The position numbers and the translations under genes were made by a program. Below, piece by piece: positions 19,243 through 27,171 of a DNA stretch of 64,000 bases. The stretch spans positions 3,173,501 through 3,237,500 of the forward strand of contig NZ_CP045372.1 in assembly GCF_009363555.1 (NCBI RefSeq). The letters run 5' to 3'. The number at the start of each line of letters is the position of its first letter. The first letter of the stretch is position 1. A model generated the notes under the pieces. That model saw nothing but the letters and a program-made list of their open reading frames with translations. It was not told where the DNA came from and did no database searches. Source of the stretch: Sulfitobacter sp. THAF37 (GTDB lineage Bacteria > Pseudomonadota > Alphaproteobacteria > Rhodobacterales > Rhodobacteraceae).

Positions 19243-20483
19243 CGGTCGATCTCCCCGAACACCACATCCATGGTGCCGATGATCGCGGCGATATCGGCCA
19301 GCTGGTGGCCCTTGCTGATGTGGTCCATTGCCTGCAGGTGCAGGAAACCCGGCGCGCGCAGCTTGGCGCGGTAGGGCCGGTTGGACCCGTCCGCCACCAG
19401 GTACACGCCGAATTCGCCCTTCGGCGCCTCGACCGCGCAATAGACTTCGCCCGCGGGCACGTGGAACCCTTCGGTATAAAGCTTGAAGTGGTGGATCAGG
19501 CTTTCCATGTCGGTCTTCATCGCGGTGCGGCTGGGCGGGGTGATCTTGCCACGGGCCAGCACATCGCCCTTCCCTTCGGGCGCGCGCAGCTTTTCGATGG
19601 CCTGTTCCATGATGTGCACGGACTGGCGCATTTCCTCCATCCGGCAGAGGTACCGGTCAAAGCAGTCGCCATTCTTGCCCACAGGCACCTGGAATTCGAA
19701 TTCGTCATAGCATTCATAGGGTTGCGAACGCCGCAGGTCCCAGGCCAGACCCGACCCGCGCACCATCACGCCGGAGAAGCCGTAATTCAGGATATCTTCT
19801 TCGCTGACCACGCCGATATCGACGTTGCGCTGCTTGAAAATGCGGTTTTCGGTCAGCAGACCGTCGATATCCGCAAGGATCTCGGGAAAGGATTTGCACC
19901 AGGCCTCGATGTCGTCGAGCAGCGCGTCGGGCAGGTCCTGATGTACGCCGCCGGGCCGGAAATAGGCCGCGTGCAGACGCGCGCCGCAGGCCCGCTCGTA
20001 AAAGATCATCAGCTTTTCGCGTTCTTCGAACCCCCAGAGCGGCGGGGTCAGCGCGCCCACGTCCAGCGCCTGCGTGGTCACGTTCAGCAGGTGGTTCAGC
20101 ACGCGGCCGATCTCGCAGAACAGCACCCGGATCAGCGACGCGCGGCGCGGCACGACGGTCCCGGTCAGCTTTTCGATGGCCAGACACCAGGCGTGTTCCT
20201 GGTTCATCGGTGCCACGTAATCCAGCCGGTCGAAATAGGGCAGGTTCTGCAGGTACGTCCGGCTTTCCATCAGCTTTTCGGTGCCACGGTGCAACAGGCC
20301 GATATGCGGGTCGCAGCGTTCCACGATCTCGCCGTCCAGCTCAAGCACAAGCCGCAGGACCCCGTGCGCCGCAGGGTGTTGCGGGCCGAAGTTGATGTTG
20401 AAATTACGGATCTGCTGTTCGCCCGTCTGGGCGTCGCTCGACCCGTCGTCGTAGCGGTTCACACGAATGTCGCCGTCCATCAT
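19239..20483 (-). CDS. nuoD: NADH-quinone oxidoreductase subunit D
   Basis: 49-kDa-type subunit that, with NuoB, forms the quinone-reduction site near cluster N2. 414 residues. [20 protein letters not shown] holds the conserved His region of the quinone pocket; [17 protein letters not shown] and [20 protein letters not shown] are family signatures inherited from hydrogenase large subunits. The C-terminus FGEIDR is standard. ATGATG at the start allows 20483 or 20480; either overlaps the stop of the upstream 39-residue ORF. Confidence 0.97.
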   Translation of the reverse strand: MMDGDIRVNRYDDGSSDAQTGEQQIRNFNINFGPQHPAAHGVLRLVLELDGEIVERCDPHIGLLHRGTEKLMESRTYLQNLPYFDRLDYVAPMNQEHAWCLAIEKLTGTVVPRRASLIRVLFCEIGRVLNHLLNVTTQALDVGALTPPLWGFEEREKLMIFYERACGARLHAAYFRPGGVHQDLPDALLDDIEAWCKSFPEILADIDGLLTENRIFKQRNVDIGVVSEEDILNYGFSGVMVRGSGLAWDLRRSQPYECYDEFEFQVPVGKNGDCFDRYLCRMEEMRQSVHIMEQAIEKLRAPEGKGDVLARGKITPPSRTAMKTDMESLIHHFKLYTEGFHVPAGEVYCAVEAPKGEFGVYLVADGSNRPYRAKLRAPGFLHLQAMDHISKGHQLADIAAIIGTMDVVFGEIDR

Positions 20484-20599
20484 TTACGTCCCCTCAACTG
20501 GCGCTGCTGTGGATGCGGGCGGTTCGCGCGGACCCTCGCGGGCATCACCTCGCGGATGCCGAAAAATCTGGCGAAAATACCTTCCAGAAATGTGATCAT
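20480..20599 (-). CDS. Hypothetical 39-residue basic peptide between nuoC and nuoD
   Basis: ATG at 20599 overlaps the stop of the preceding 56-codon ORF by one base (TGATG), and its own TGA overlaps the nuoD start. The product begins [20 protein letters not shown] and ends in an Arg/Gln-rich tail (about ten basic residues in 39): an amphipathic N-terminal helix with a cationic tail, suited to membrane-surface or RNA contact. No family recognised. The chain of overlaps nuoC > 56-aa > 39-aa > nuoD is the argument that it is translated. Confidence 0.5.
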   Translation of the reverse strand: MITFLEGIFARFFGIREVMPARVRANRPHPQQRQLRGRK

Positions 20600-20769
20600 C
20601 ACAGTTTCTCCAACTCCTGCAGTTTCAGGCCCATCCACCACAGCAGGGCGAGGGTCCCGAACGGGACGACGCAGACCGCCGCCCAATACTTGTTGATCCC
20701 GAAATGGGGCAGCAGCCGCACCATCGGGATGGCCGTCAGCGCCGAGAGGATGAGCCACCACACGCTCAC
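20599..20769 (-). CDS. Hypothetical 56-residue membrane protein, GTG start, coupled to nuoC
   Basis: The frame begins with GTG overlapping the nuoC stop by four bases (GTGA) and reads [20 protein letters not shown] with a second hydrophobic stretch ([20 protein letters not shown]), so two membrane helices and a short polar tail ending LQELEKL. The helices, the stop/start overlaps at both ends and the position in the operon support a genuine small membrane protein of the complex I cluster. No named family recognised. Confidence 0.6.
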   Translation of the reverse strand: MSVWWLILSALTAIPMVRLLPHFGINKYWAAVCVVPFGTLALLWWMGLKLQELEKL

Positions 20770-21374
20770 TTGGCACCTTCGGCCTTGTCGTCACCCGGCA
20801 GAATGTACTCCGCCCCTTCCCAGGGCGACATGAAGTCGAACTGGCGGTATTCCTGCACCAGGTTCACCGGCTCATACACCACGCGCTTCTGCGCTTCGTC
20901 ATAGCGGACTTCGGTATAGCCGGTCGTCGGGAAATCCTTGCGCAGCGGATAGCCGCGAAAGCCGTAGTCGGTGAGGATGCGCCGCAGGTCGGGGTGACCC
21001 GAGAACAGGATGCCGAACATGTCGAAAACCTCACGCTCGAACCAGTTGGCCGAGGGATGCACGCTCACAAGGCTTGGCACCATGTCTTTTTCCCGCACCG
21101 CGACGCGCAGACGGATACGATGGTTCTGATACATGCTGAGCAGGTGATAGACGACGTCGAATCGCTTGGCCCGTCCGGCGTAATCCACTGCCGTGATGTC
21201 CACCAGCGTAGAGAAACGGCAGGTCGGATCGCCCCTGAGGAACTCCACCAGCCCCGCGATGTTGGTCAGCGTGACATCCATGTTCAGCTCACCCTGCGCG
21301 ATGTCCCACGCCAGGATGCAGTCGGGGCGTTTCGCCTCGATATAGGCACCAAGTTCCTGCAGTTGCTCGCTCAT
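20766..21374 (-). CDS. nuoC: NADH-quinone oxidoreductase subunit C
   Basis: 30-kDa-type subunit of the complex I connecting module. 202 residues. The signature [20 protein letters not shown], followed by [19 protein letters not shown], is diagnostic. It is a separate gene here, not fused to nuoD as in Escherichia coli. The C-terminal tail (GDDKAEGAK) is polar. It starts 84 bases after nuoB; the intervening spacer has a strong stem-loop. Its stop overlaps the start of a small membrane ORF. Confidence 0.97.
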   Translation of the reverse strand: MSEQLQELGAYIEAKRPDCILAWDIAQGELNMDVTLTNIAGLVEFLRGDPTCRFSTLVDITAVDYAGRAKRFDVVYHLLSMYQNHRIRLRVAVREKDMVPSLVSVHPSANWFEREVFDMFGILFSGHPDLRRILTDYGFRGYPLRKDFPTTGYTEVRYDEAQKRVVYEPVNLVQEYRQFDFMSPWEGAEYILPGDDKAEGAK

Positions 21375-21429
21375 CTCAATCCCTTCGACATGCGCAGCGG
21401 GCGCATAGTTGTTTCGATCCGCAGCATTG

Positions 21430-21456
21430 CGCGGGGGGCTTTCGCCCTGCCCCGCG
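21430..21456 (-). promoter_or_regulatory. GNRA-capped stem-loop between nuoB and nuoC
   Basis: On the nuo strand the segment beginning three bases after the nuoB stop folds as CGCGGG-bulge-GGGC-GAAA-GCCC-CCCGCG: ten GC-rich pairs capped by a GAAA tetraloop. No T-run follows, so it should not terminate transcription. Such hairpins inside operons commonly stop 3' exonucleases or mark RNase E processing, which would let upstream and downstream segments differ in stability. A short open frame of 18 codons (starting at about 21425) ends at the nuoC ATG and may couple its translation. Confidence 0.5.
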
Positions 21457-21458
21457 GC

Positions 21459-22082
21459 TCAGCGTACGATGTTGCCGGTCCGGCGCATCTTGCGTTGCAG
21501 CTGCATGATTCCGTAAAGCAGCGCCTCCGCCGTGGGCGGGCAGCCCGGCACGTAGACATCCACCGGCACGATCCGGTCGCAGCCGCGCACCACGGAGTAG
21601 CTGTAGTGGTAATAGCCGCCGCCGTTAGCACAGGACCCCATGCTGATCACGTAGCGCGGTTCCGGCATCTGGTCATAGACCTTGCGCAGCGCCGGTGCCA
21701 TCTTGTTGGTCAGCGTACCGGCGACGATCATCAGGTCGGATTGGCGCGGCGAGGCACGCGGTGCGGTGCCGAAGCGTTCAAGGTCGTAGCGCGGCATCGA
21801 CGTGTGCATCATCTCGACCGCGCAGCAGGCCAGACCGAAGGTCATCCAGTGCAGCGACCCGGTACGCGCCCAGTTGACGATGTCGGCGGTCGACGTGACG
21901 AGGAACCCCTTGTCCTGCAGCTCCGCGTTCAGATTCTGCGTGGCCACGTCGCGGTCGAACCCGGCTTTGTAGGCCTCCACCGGCGCGCGTGCGGACGGGC
22001 CGGACTTGATCCGCTCGCCCTGGTGGCCACCGGACCCGCGGGTTTCCGTGACCAGAGGCGTTTCGTTATCCTTCACTGCCAT
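21459..22082 (-). CDS. nuoB: NADH-quinone oxidoreductase subunit B
   Basis: PSST-type subunit that carries cluster N2, the last electron carrier before quinone. 207 residues from [16 protein letters not shown]. Cluster ligands: the tandem Cys86-Cys87 in [10 protein letters not shown], Cys151 in GSCANGGG and Cys181 in GCPPTAEA. An N-terminal extension of about 50 polar residues precedes the conserved domain. The start at 22082 overlaps the nuoA end by ten bases; an ATG seven codons earlier has no supporting ribosome-binding site. Confidence 0.97.
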   Translation of the reverse strand: MAVKDNETPLVTETRGSGGHQGERIKSGPSARAPVEAYKAGFDRDVATQNLNAELQDKGFLVTSTADIVNWARTGSLHWMTFGLACCAVEMMHTSMPRYDLERFGTAPRASPRQSDLMIVAGTLTNKMAPALRKVYDQMPEPRYVISMGSCANGGGYYHYSYSVVRGCDRIVPVDVYVPGCPPTAEALLYGIMQLQRKMRRTGNIVR

Positions 22083-22438
22083 TCGAGAGCCCCTTTCTTC
22101 CATTCATAGGCAAAGCCCGCCGTGAGCACCGCGAGGAAGACCATCATCGACCAGAAGCCGACCATGGACACGTCCTTGAACGCCACCGCCCAGGGAAACA
22201 GGAATGCGATTTCGAGATCGAAGATGATGAAAAGGATCGAAACGAGGTAGAACCGCACGTCGAATTTCATCCGCGCGTCATCGAAGGCGTTGAACCCGCA
22301 TTCGTAGGCCGACACCTTTTCCGGGTCGGGATTGCGCACGGCGAGGACCACGGCGGCAAGGATCAGGATCACGCCGAATCCGATTGCCACGGCCAGAAAA
22401 ACGAGGATAGGCAGATATTCCCGCAGCATGTCGTCCAA
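22073..22438 (-). CDS. nuoA: NADH-quinone oxidoreductase subunit A (TTG start)
   Basis: Small three-helix membrane subunit at the junction of the arms (ND3 type). 121 residues. The loop [20 protein letters not shown] contains the conserved cysteine of the ND3 loop, and [20 protein letters not shown] carries the membrane acidic residues. The start is most likely TTG at 22438: AAGGAG lies seven bases upstream of it, whereas the in-frame ATG at 22429 is sixteen bases away. First gene of the complex I operon. Confidence 0.95.
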   Translation of the reverse strand: MDDMLREYLPILVFLAVAIGFGVILILAAVVLAVRNPDPEKVSAYECGFNAFDDARMKFDVRFYLVSILFIIFDLEIAFLFPWAVAFKDVSMVGFWSMMVFLAVLTAGFAYEWKKGALEWQ

Positions 22439-22507
22439 GGGGAGGCTCCTTTATGGTGCTGGGCACGGATGCGCTTGGGCGCTCAGGCCAGTCATGGCTC
22501 GGTTTCG

Positions 22508-22536
22508 GGTTTACTCTGCCGTCCCGACAGGGTCAA
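22508..22536 (-). promoter_or_regulatory. Candidate sigma-70-type promoter for the nuo operon
   Basis: On the minus strand TTGACC (22536-22531) is followed after exactly 17 bases by TAAACC (22513-22508), about 70 bases upstream of the nuoA start. This is the best -35/-10 pair in the 158-base interval between the epimerase gene and nuoA and leaves room for a short untranslated leader ending in AAGGAG. Predicted by eye only. Confidence 0.5.
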
Positions 22537-22596
22537 CCGAAGGGCCATGTTTTTGGCGCTGTGCACGATATGTGATTGCCGCCGCACCGCCGGTGC

Positions 22597-23496
22597 CTAC
22601 GCCCCCGGCAGATCGACCAGTTCGCGCCAGCGGTAGGCCGGTTCAAACCCCACCATCGCGCCCGCCTTCTCGATGCTGTAGAACGTCTCGTCCCGGCCCA
22701 TGTCCCGCGTGACCGGAACATCTGCGTAGAACCGGTCCACAAGGTCCTGGGTGGACAGATCGACGGAGTGTTCGGCATTTGCCACGTTGAACACCTGGTA
22801 GCCCAGCCCGTCGGTCCGCAGGCAGCACTCGACCATCTGGCCCAGATCCCGTGCGTCGATATAGGCGAATATGTTCCGCTCGCGATGTCCGGGGTTTGCG
22901 ATAAAGTCGGGGAACAGCGTCTTGTATTCATGCGGCTCGATCACGTTGTTGATCCGAAGCCCGTAGATGTCCGCCCCCGAACGCGCCTGAAAGCTGCGCG
23001 CCATCGCCTCGCAGCAGACCTTGGACATGGCATAACTGTCCTCGGGCACCGTGGGGTGATCCTCGTCGATCGGCAGATAGTCGGGCTTGCGCGCGCCGTC
23101 GGCGAAACACACGCAGTAGGTGGTCTCGGACGACGCGAAGATGACCTTGGGAATGCGGTTGCGCACCGCGGCGTCGATCACGTTGTAGGTGCTCAGCGTG
23201 TTGTTGCGAAAGGTCTCGTTGTCGGGACGGATCAAGATGCGGGGAACGGCCGCAAAATGCACCACCGCATCGAACACCGGCGCGCCGCCGCCGGGTTCAA
23301 GTTCGGACAGGTTGGCGTAGTTCTGCATCACGTCGAACACCTGGCCCGCGTCGGTCAGGTCGGCGATACGGTTGTCGACACCATCATGGTCCAGCGGCGT
23401 CAGATCGACGTTCAGCACCTGGTGCCCCTGATCAATCAGGTAGGGAACCACATGGCGACCCGCCTTGCCCGCCCCGCCGGTGAATAGAATACGCAT
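22597..23496 (-). CDS. NAD-dependent epimerase/dehydratase (extended SDR)
   Basis: 299 residues with an N-terminal Rossmann motif FTGGAGKAGRH (residues 5-15), acidic Asp31 at the end of strand 2 (LNVDLTP, favouring NAD), and the catalytic pair Tyr155/Lys159 in YAMSK with serines in FASSETT. This is the extended short-chain dehydrogenase family acting on nucleotide sugars and related compounds; the substrate cannot be read from sequence. It is followed by the nuo promoter and preceded by the ABC membrane-domain gene (53-base gap), with which it may form a unit. Confidence 0.88.
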   Translation of the reverse strand: MRILFTGGAGKAGRHVVPYLIDQGHQVLNVDLTPLDHDGVDNRIADLTDAGQVFDVMQNYANLSELEPGGGAPVFDAVVHFAAVPRILIRPDNETFRNNTLSTYNVIDAAVRNRIPKVIFASSETTYCVCFADGARKPDYLPIDEDHPTVPEDSYAMSKVCCEAMARSFQARSGADIYGLRINNVIEPHEYKTLFPDFIANPGHRERNIFAYIDARDLGQMVECCLRTDGLGYQVFNVANAEHSVDLSTQDLVDRFYADVPVTRDMGRDETFYSIEKAGAMVGFEPAYRWRELVDLPGA

Positions 23497-23549
23497 GTCT
23501 CGGCTCTCCTGATGTTATGCCGGGACCAACGCACCGGCGCGCGTGCGGT

Positions 23550-24521
23550 TCACGGGGTGACTCTGCTCATCCATTTCGCGATCATGTCGTGCTGCACCCG
23601 CGCCTGTTCCGCGACCCTGTAAAAGCTGACCAGTTCGCGGACCGGGGCGCTGATCCGTTCGAACCCCGAGATGAAGGCGACAATCACCCCGACCTGCGTT
23701 TCCCCCTGCATCACGAGGTAGCCGCCAAAGATCAGCACCGACAGCGGCCCCAACGCGTTCAGCAGGTTCAGCATGGCCTTCAGGGCAAATTTCAGCAGGT
23801 TGAAACGGATCCTGTTGTCAAAGATCCGGTCGAGGATGCGCCCGCCCTCCTCCTGCACGGGGGCATCCATGTCCGACACCCGGTCGCCGAGTTCGCGGAT
23901 ATAGGACACCCGTTCCTGGACCAGCTCGTTCAGCCGGCGCTGCATCAGGGGCGTCAGGATCACCTGCGGCACCATGAAAGCAAGCGCGAACAGCGCGATG
24001 CTGGGCTGAACCACGAACATGTAGCCCAGAACCCCCAGCAGGATCGCCACGTTCGCGCAGGATTGCGACAGTGCTTCGCCCACGAAACCGCCCAGTTTCT
24101 CGACCTCGGACCCAATGATCGAGACCACGCGCCCCTCGCTGTCCTCCGCCGTCTCGATCTGATCGCCATAAAGCCCCAGAAGGTGCCGCCGCGTGTAGAT
24201 ATTGGCGCTCTCGGTCAGCCAGGACTGATAGCAGCGCAGCGCGAATTTCCCGGCCTGATGCAGGACGATCACCACCAGATAGGCAACGCCGAATTGCAAC
24301 AGCAGCGGGACGTTCTGCGTGTCCACCACTTCGTTCACGATGCGGCGCTGCAATTCGATGGGCGCGAGGTTCAGCGCCGCCACGATCACCGCGCCGATAC
24401 AGCAGCCAACCTGGTGCCAGCCGGTCATGCGCCAGACATAGCCCCAGACCGTGCTGGCGGCACTGTCGTCGCCGGTCAGTTCGACCTTGCGGGGGCTGAA
24501 GACGTCAACAATGGATTTCAA
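23550..24521 (-). CDS. ABC transporter six-transmembrane domain protein lacking an ATPase domain
   Basis: 323 residues built like the membrane half of an exporter-type (type IV) ABC protein: helices around 42-62, 75-95, 155-195 and 245-285, with intracellular loops such as YTRRHLLGLYGDQIETAEDS and EGRVVSIIGSEVEKLG. The sequence stops where a nucleotide-binding domain would begin (AKWMSRVTP); no Walker A or LSGG motif exists here or in the neighbours. It is not an obvious truncation, since the stop is followed by an ordinary intergenic space. It may pair with an ATPase encoded elsewhere or have lost transport function. Confidence 0.82.
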   Translation of the reverse strand: MKSIVDVFSPRKVELTGDDSAASTVWGYVWRMTGWHQVGCCIGAVIVAALNLAPIELQRRIVNEVVDTQNVPLLLQFGVAYLVVIVLHQAGKFALRCYQSWLTESANIYTRRHLLGLYGDQIETAEDSEGRVVSIIGSEVEKLGGFVGEALSQSCANVAILLGVLGYMFVVQPSIALFALAFMVPQVILTPLMQRRLNELVQERVSYIRELGDRVSDMDAPVQEEGGRILDRIFDNRIRFNLLKFALKAMLNLLNALGPLSVLIFGGYLVMQGETQVGVIVAFISGFERISAPVRELVSFYRVAEQARVQHDMIAKWMSRVTP

Positions 24522-24593
24522 TCGTCACTCCGGCATTGCGGGTCGGCTTAGAGGTGCGGCAAATGAACGGCCCGCACAAGCAGCGATGGCGGC

Positions 24594-25376
24594 TCAGGCC
24601 ACCCAGGCAGGTTTGCGTTTGTCAAAGAACGCATCAATCCCCTCGGCGGCTTCCTCGGTCTCCCAACGGGCCGCAAGGGCTGCGATCGACATCTCCACCG
24701 CCGCCTGTGAGGCCGCACCGCCCAGATCCAGCGCCAGCGCCTTGGCCGCAGCCACCGCGCCCGGTGCGCAGGAGAGGTAAGGTGCCACTTCACGCTCCAC
24801 CGCGGCGTCAAGGTCTTCGGCAGCCACGGCACGGGCCAGCAGGCCCAGCGACACGGCCTCTGCCGCATCGAACAGCCGGGCGGACATGAAGACCCGCCGC
24901 GCCATGCCCTCGCCCATGCGGGCGATCACGTAGGGGCCGATGGTGGCCGGGATGATCCCCAGCCGGGTTTCGGTGAACCCCATGCGCAGGCCGTCCACGC
25001 CGATGGCCACATCGCAGACGCTGGCCATGCCGACCCCGCCGCCGAATGCATTGCCCTGTACCCGCCCAATCAGCGGCTTGGGCAACCGGTTCAACGCGCC
25101 CAGCATATCCGCCAGCTTGCGCGCCTCCGCCGACCGGGTCTCGGCATCCATGTCACGCTGGTCGCGCATCCAGCCCAGATCGCCCCCCGCGCAAAAGGAC
25201 GCCCCCGCCCCGGTCAGCACCACCACACGCACCCTGTCATCCGCCGCCAGCTGCGCTGCCGCCGCCGTCAGGTCCGCCAGCATCTGCGCCGACATGGCGT
25301 TGTGCTTGTCGGGGCGGTTCAGGGTCAGCGTCGCGACCCCCCGCTTATCCGTGTCGATGGTTACTGTCTCGAACAT
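24594..25376 (-). CDS. liuC: Methylglutaconyl-CoA hydratase (enoyl-CoA hydratase family)
   Basis: Hydrates 3-methylglutaconyl-CoA to HMG-CoA in leucine degradation. 260 residues, crotonase fold: oxyanion-hole segments GAGASFCAGGDLGWM and GNAFGGGVGMASVCDVAIG, then FTETRLGIIPATIGPYVIAR containing the catalytic Glu region. The start ATG at 25376 (MFETVTIDTDKRGVATLTLN) sits at the usual N-terminus; a much longer in-frame reading is antisense-like material through the HMG-CoA lyase gene. Family assignment is certain; specificity rests on the leucine cluster context. Confidence 0.9.
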   Translation of the reverse strand: MFETVTIDTDKRGVATLTLNRPDKHNAMSAQMLADLTAAAAQLAADDRVRVVVLTGAGASFCAGGDLGWMRDQRDMDAETRSAEARKLADMLGALNRLPKPLIGRVQGNAFGGGVGMASVCDVAIGVDGLRMGFTETRLGIIPATIGPYVIARMGEGMARRVFMSARLFDAAEAVSLGLLARAVAAEDLDAAVEREVAPYLSCAPGAVAAAKALALDLGGAASQAAVEMSIAALAARWETEEAAEGIDAFFDKRKPAWVA

Positions 25377-25416
25377 GCGTTTTATCCTTCCCTGACCTGC
25401 CCCCGAGGCGCGGCGA

Positions 25417-26268
25417 TCATCGCATCGACCGCGCCAGCGCCGCCGCTTCTTCGGTGACGCTTTGATCCACGCCGGTATCATAGCCCAGCGCCAGCAGATG
25501 GGCGTTGACCGCCTCGGTTGCCACATTTCCCTTGGCGCCCGGCGCGTAGGGGCAGCCGCCAAGCCCTCCGACCGCCGCGTCAAAGACCCGCACCCCCAGC
25601 GACAGCGACGTGTCGATGTTGGCCATCGCCCGCCCCTTTGTGTCATGGTAATGCCCCGCCAGCCGTCCCACCGGCACCACGTCCCGAACCGCGAGAAGCA
25701 TCCGGGCGATGCTGTCGGGTGTGCCCGCGCCAATGGTATCGCCCAGCGAAATTTCATAGCAGCCCATCGCGAACAACCTGTCGGCCAGCGACGCCACCGC
25801 CGCCGGGTCCACAGGCCCGTCATAGGGACATTCCACGACGCATGAGATATAGCCGCGCACCGGCATGTCGCGGTGCCGCGCGTCCTCAAGGATGGGCGCG
25901 AACCGTTCCAGGGACTCGGCAATCGAGGCGTTGATGTTCTTGCGGCTGAACCCTTCCGATGCCGAGGCAAAGATCGCCACCTCGTCCGCGCCCGCCGCCA
26001 GCGCATCCTCGTAACCCCGCGTGTTCGGGGTAAGCGCGGCATAGCGCACCCCCTCGCGGCGATTGATCCCGGCCATCACCTCGCCGGAGCCTGCCATCTG
26101 CGGCACCCATTTGGGCGACACGAAAGACGCACATTCGATCCGCCTGAACCCCGCGCCCGACAACAGGTCGACCAGCGCGATCTTCTCGCTGATCGGGATT
26201 TCCCGCGCCTCGTTCTGCAACCCGTCGCGGGGTCCCACTTCAAAAATCTCGCATGGTCCCAGGCTCAT
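25417..26268 (-). CDS. mvaB: Hydroxymethylglutaryl-CoA lyase
   Basis: Cleaves HMG-CoA to acetyl-CoA and acetoacetate, the last step of leucine degradation. 283 residues, TIM-barrel HMGL family. Signatures: EVGPRDGLQNE (substrate and metal binding at the N-terminus), SLGDTIGAGTP, HYHDTKGRAMANI (metal-binding histidines) and GGLGGCPYAPGAKGNVATE with the catalytic cysteine. It is 40 bases upstream of the hydratase gene on the same strand. Confidence 0.95.
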   Translation of the reverse strand: MSLGPCEIFEVGPRDGLQNEAREIPISEKIALVDLLSGAGFRRIECASFVSPKWVPQMAGSGEVMAGINRREGVRYAALTPNTRGYEDALAAGADEVAIFASASEGFSRKNINASIAESLERFAPILEDARHRDMPVRGYISCVVECPYDGPVDPAAVASLADRLFAMGCYEISLGDTIGAGTPDSIARMLLAVRDVVPVGRLAGHYHDTKGRAMANIDTSLSLGVRVFDAAVGGLGGCPYAPGAKGNVATEAVNAHLLALGYDTGVDQSVTEEAAALARSMR

Positions 26269-26316
26269 CTCCGCCCCCTTCCAGGTTGTCTCGGGCGCGG
26301 CACCGCGCCGCGCGCC

Positions 26317-26982
26317 TCAGTCGATCGGCCAGGGCGCGTAGAAATCTTTCTCATAGATGCCCTCCCCCTGCGGCAGGCTGTCGGCAAAGCTGTCGCGGTC
26401 CGTGATCCTCTCGTACCATTCCGCAACGGCGGGATGGTTGTCCAGCTTCGTGAAGTACCGCGCCATGTAAACCGCCTGCCCGACCGAAATGTCCGCAGCC
26501 GAAAAACCGCTGGTCAGAAGGTAGTCGCGGTTCTCCACCGGGGTGGACAGCCGCGCCTCCAGCGCATCGTAGCACTTGCCGATGCGCGCCGCTTCGAGCT
26601 TCATCACGATGGGGCTGCGCATGTGGTCCTCGCGCAATGCGATGTGCTGCTGCGTCAGCGCCGCGGTGTGCTGGCTGATCGTCTCCGCGAAATGGAGCCA
26701 GACCAGCCAGGCCATGCGGTCCGGCACGCCCGGCATCCGGCCCAGCCGTTCGGGGCTGAACCGCTCGCAAAGGTATTCGGTGATCGCCCCGGTCTCGAAC
26801 ATCCGCTCGCCGTCGATTTCCAGCGCGGGCACCCGGCCCGCCGGAGACAGCGACAGGTACGCGGGATCGCGCAGCGACCGGTCGAAGGAATAGGTGCGCA
26901 CCTGAAAGTCGACATCCAGCTCGTTGAGCAGCCAGAGTGTGCGCATCGACCGGGTTTGCGGACAGTGGTGTAATGTGATCAT
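26317..26982 (-). CDS. Glutathione S-transferase family protein
   Basis: 221 residues. N-terminal thioredoxin-like domain with HHCPQTRSMRTLWLLNEL at residues 5-22 and the glutathione-binding turn AGRVPALEIDG followed by ETGAITEYL; all-helical C-terminal domain from about residue 90 with SAADISVGQAVYMARYF. The start at 26982 is chosen from the family N-terminus (MITLHHCPQ); a longer reading adds 21 non-homologous residues. It lies inside the leucine-degradation gene run. The substrate is unknown; GSTs are not part of the leucine route, so it may deal with reactive acyl thioesters, which is inference. Confidence 0.9.
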   Translation of the reverse strand: MITLHHCPQTRSMRTLWLLNELDVDFQVRTYSFDRSLRDPAYLSLSPAGRVPALEIDGERMFETGAITEYLCERFSPERLGRMPGVPDRMAWLVWLHFAETISQHTAALTQQHIALREDHMRSPIVMKLEAARIGKCYDALEARLSTPVENRDYLLTSGFSAADISVGQAVYMARYFTKLDNHPAVAEWYERITDRDSFADSLPQGEGIYEKDFYAPWPID

Positions 26983-27075
26983 CTCGGAAACCTCAATAGA
27001 ACCATTCGTGCCCTCGGTGACATGGGGCGCGGGCGCAGCCGTCAAGGGGGCGGCGCATGGCAGGCCCCTTCGGCG

Positions 27076-27171
27076 TCATCCGGCGACGGGCCGGGACATC
27101 TGCTGCGCCTCGACGTCGGCATAGGCGATAACCGCCCGGACTACCAGCCCGCCACCCCGCGGCAGCGTCAC
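27076..27171 (-). CDS. Possible 31-codon ORF after mccA, GTG start
   Basis: GTG overlaps the stop of the methylcrotonyl-CoA carboxylase alpha gene by four bases (GTGA), giving MTLPRGGGLVVRAVIAYADV plus eleven residues. The only support is the coupling geometry; there is no recognised motif. The 185-base interval to the GST gene shows nothing else that I can support. Confidence 0.2.
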   Translation of the reverse strand: MTLPRGGGLVVRAVIAYADVEAQQMSRPVAG

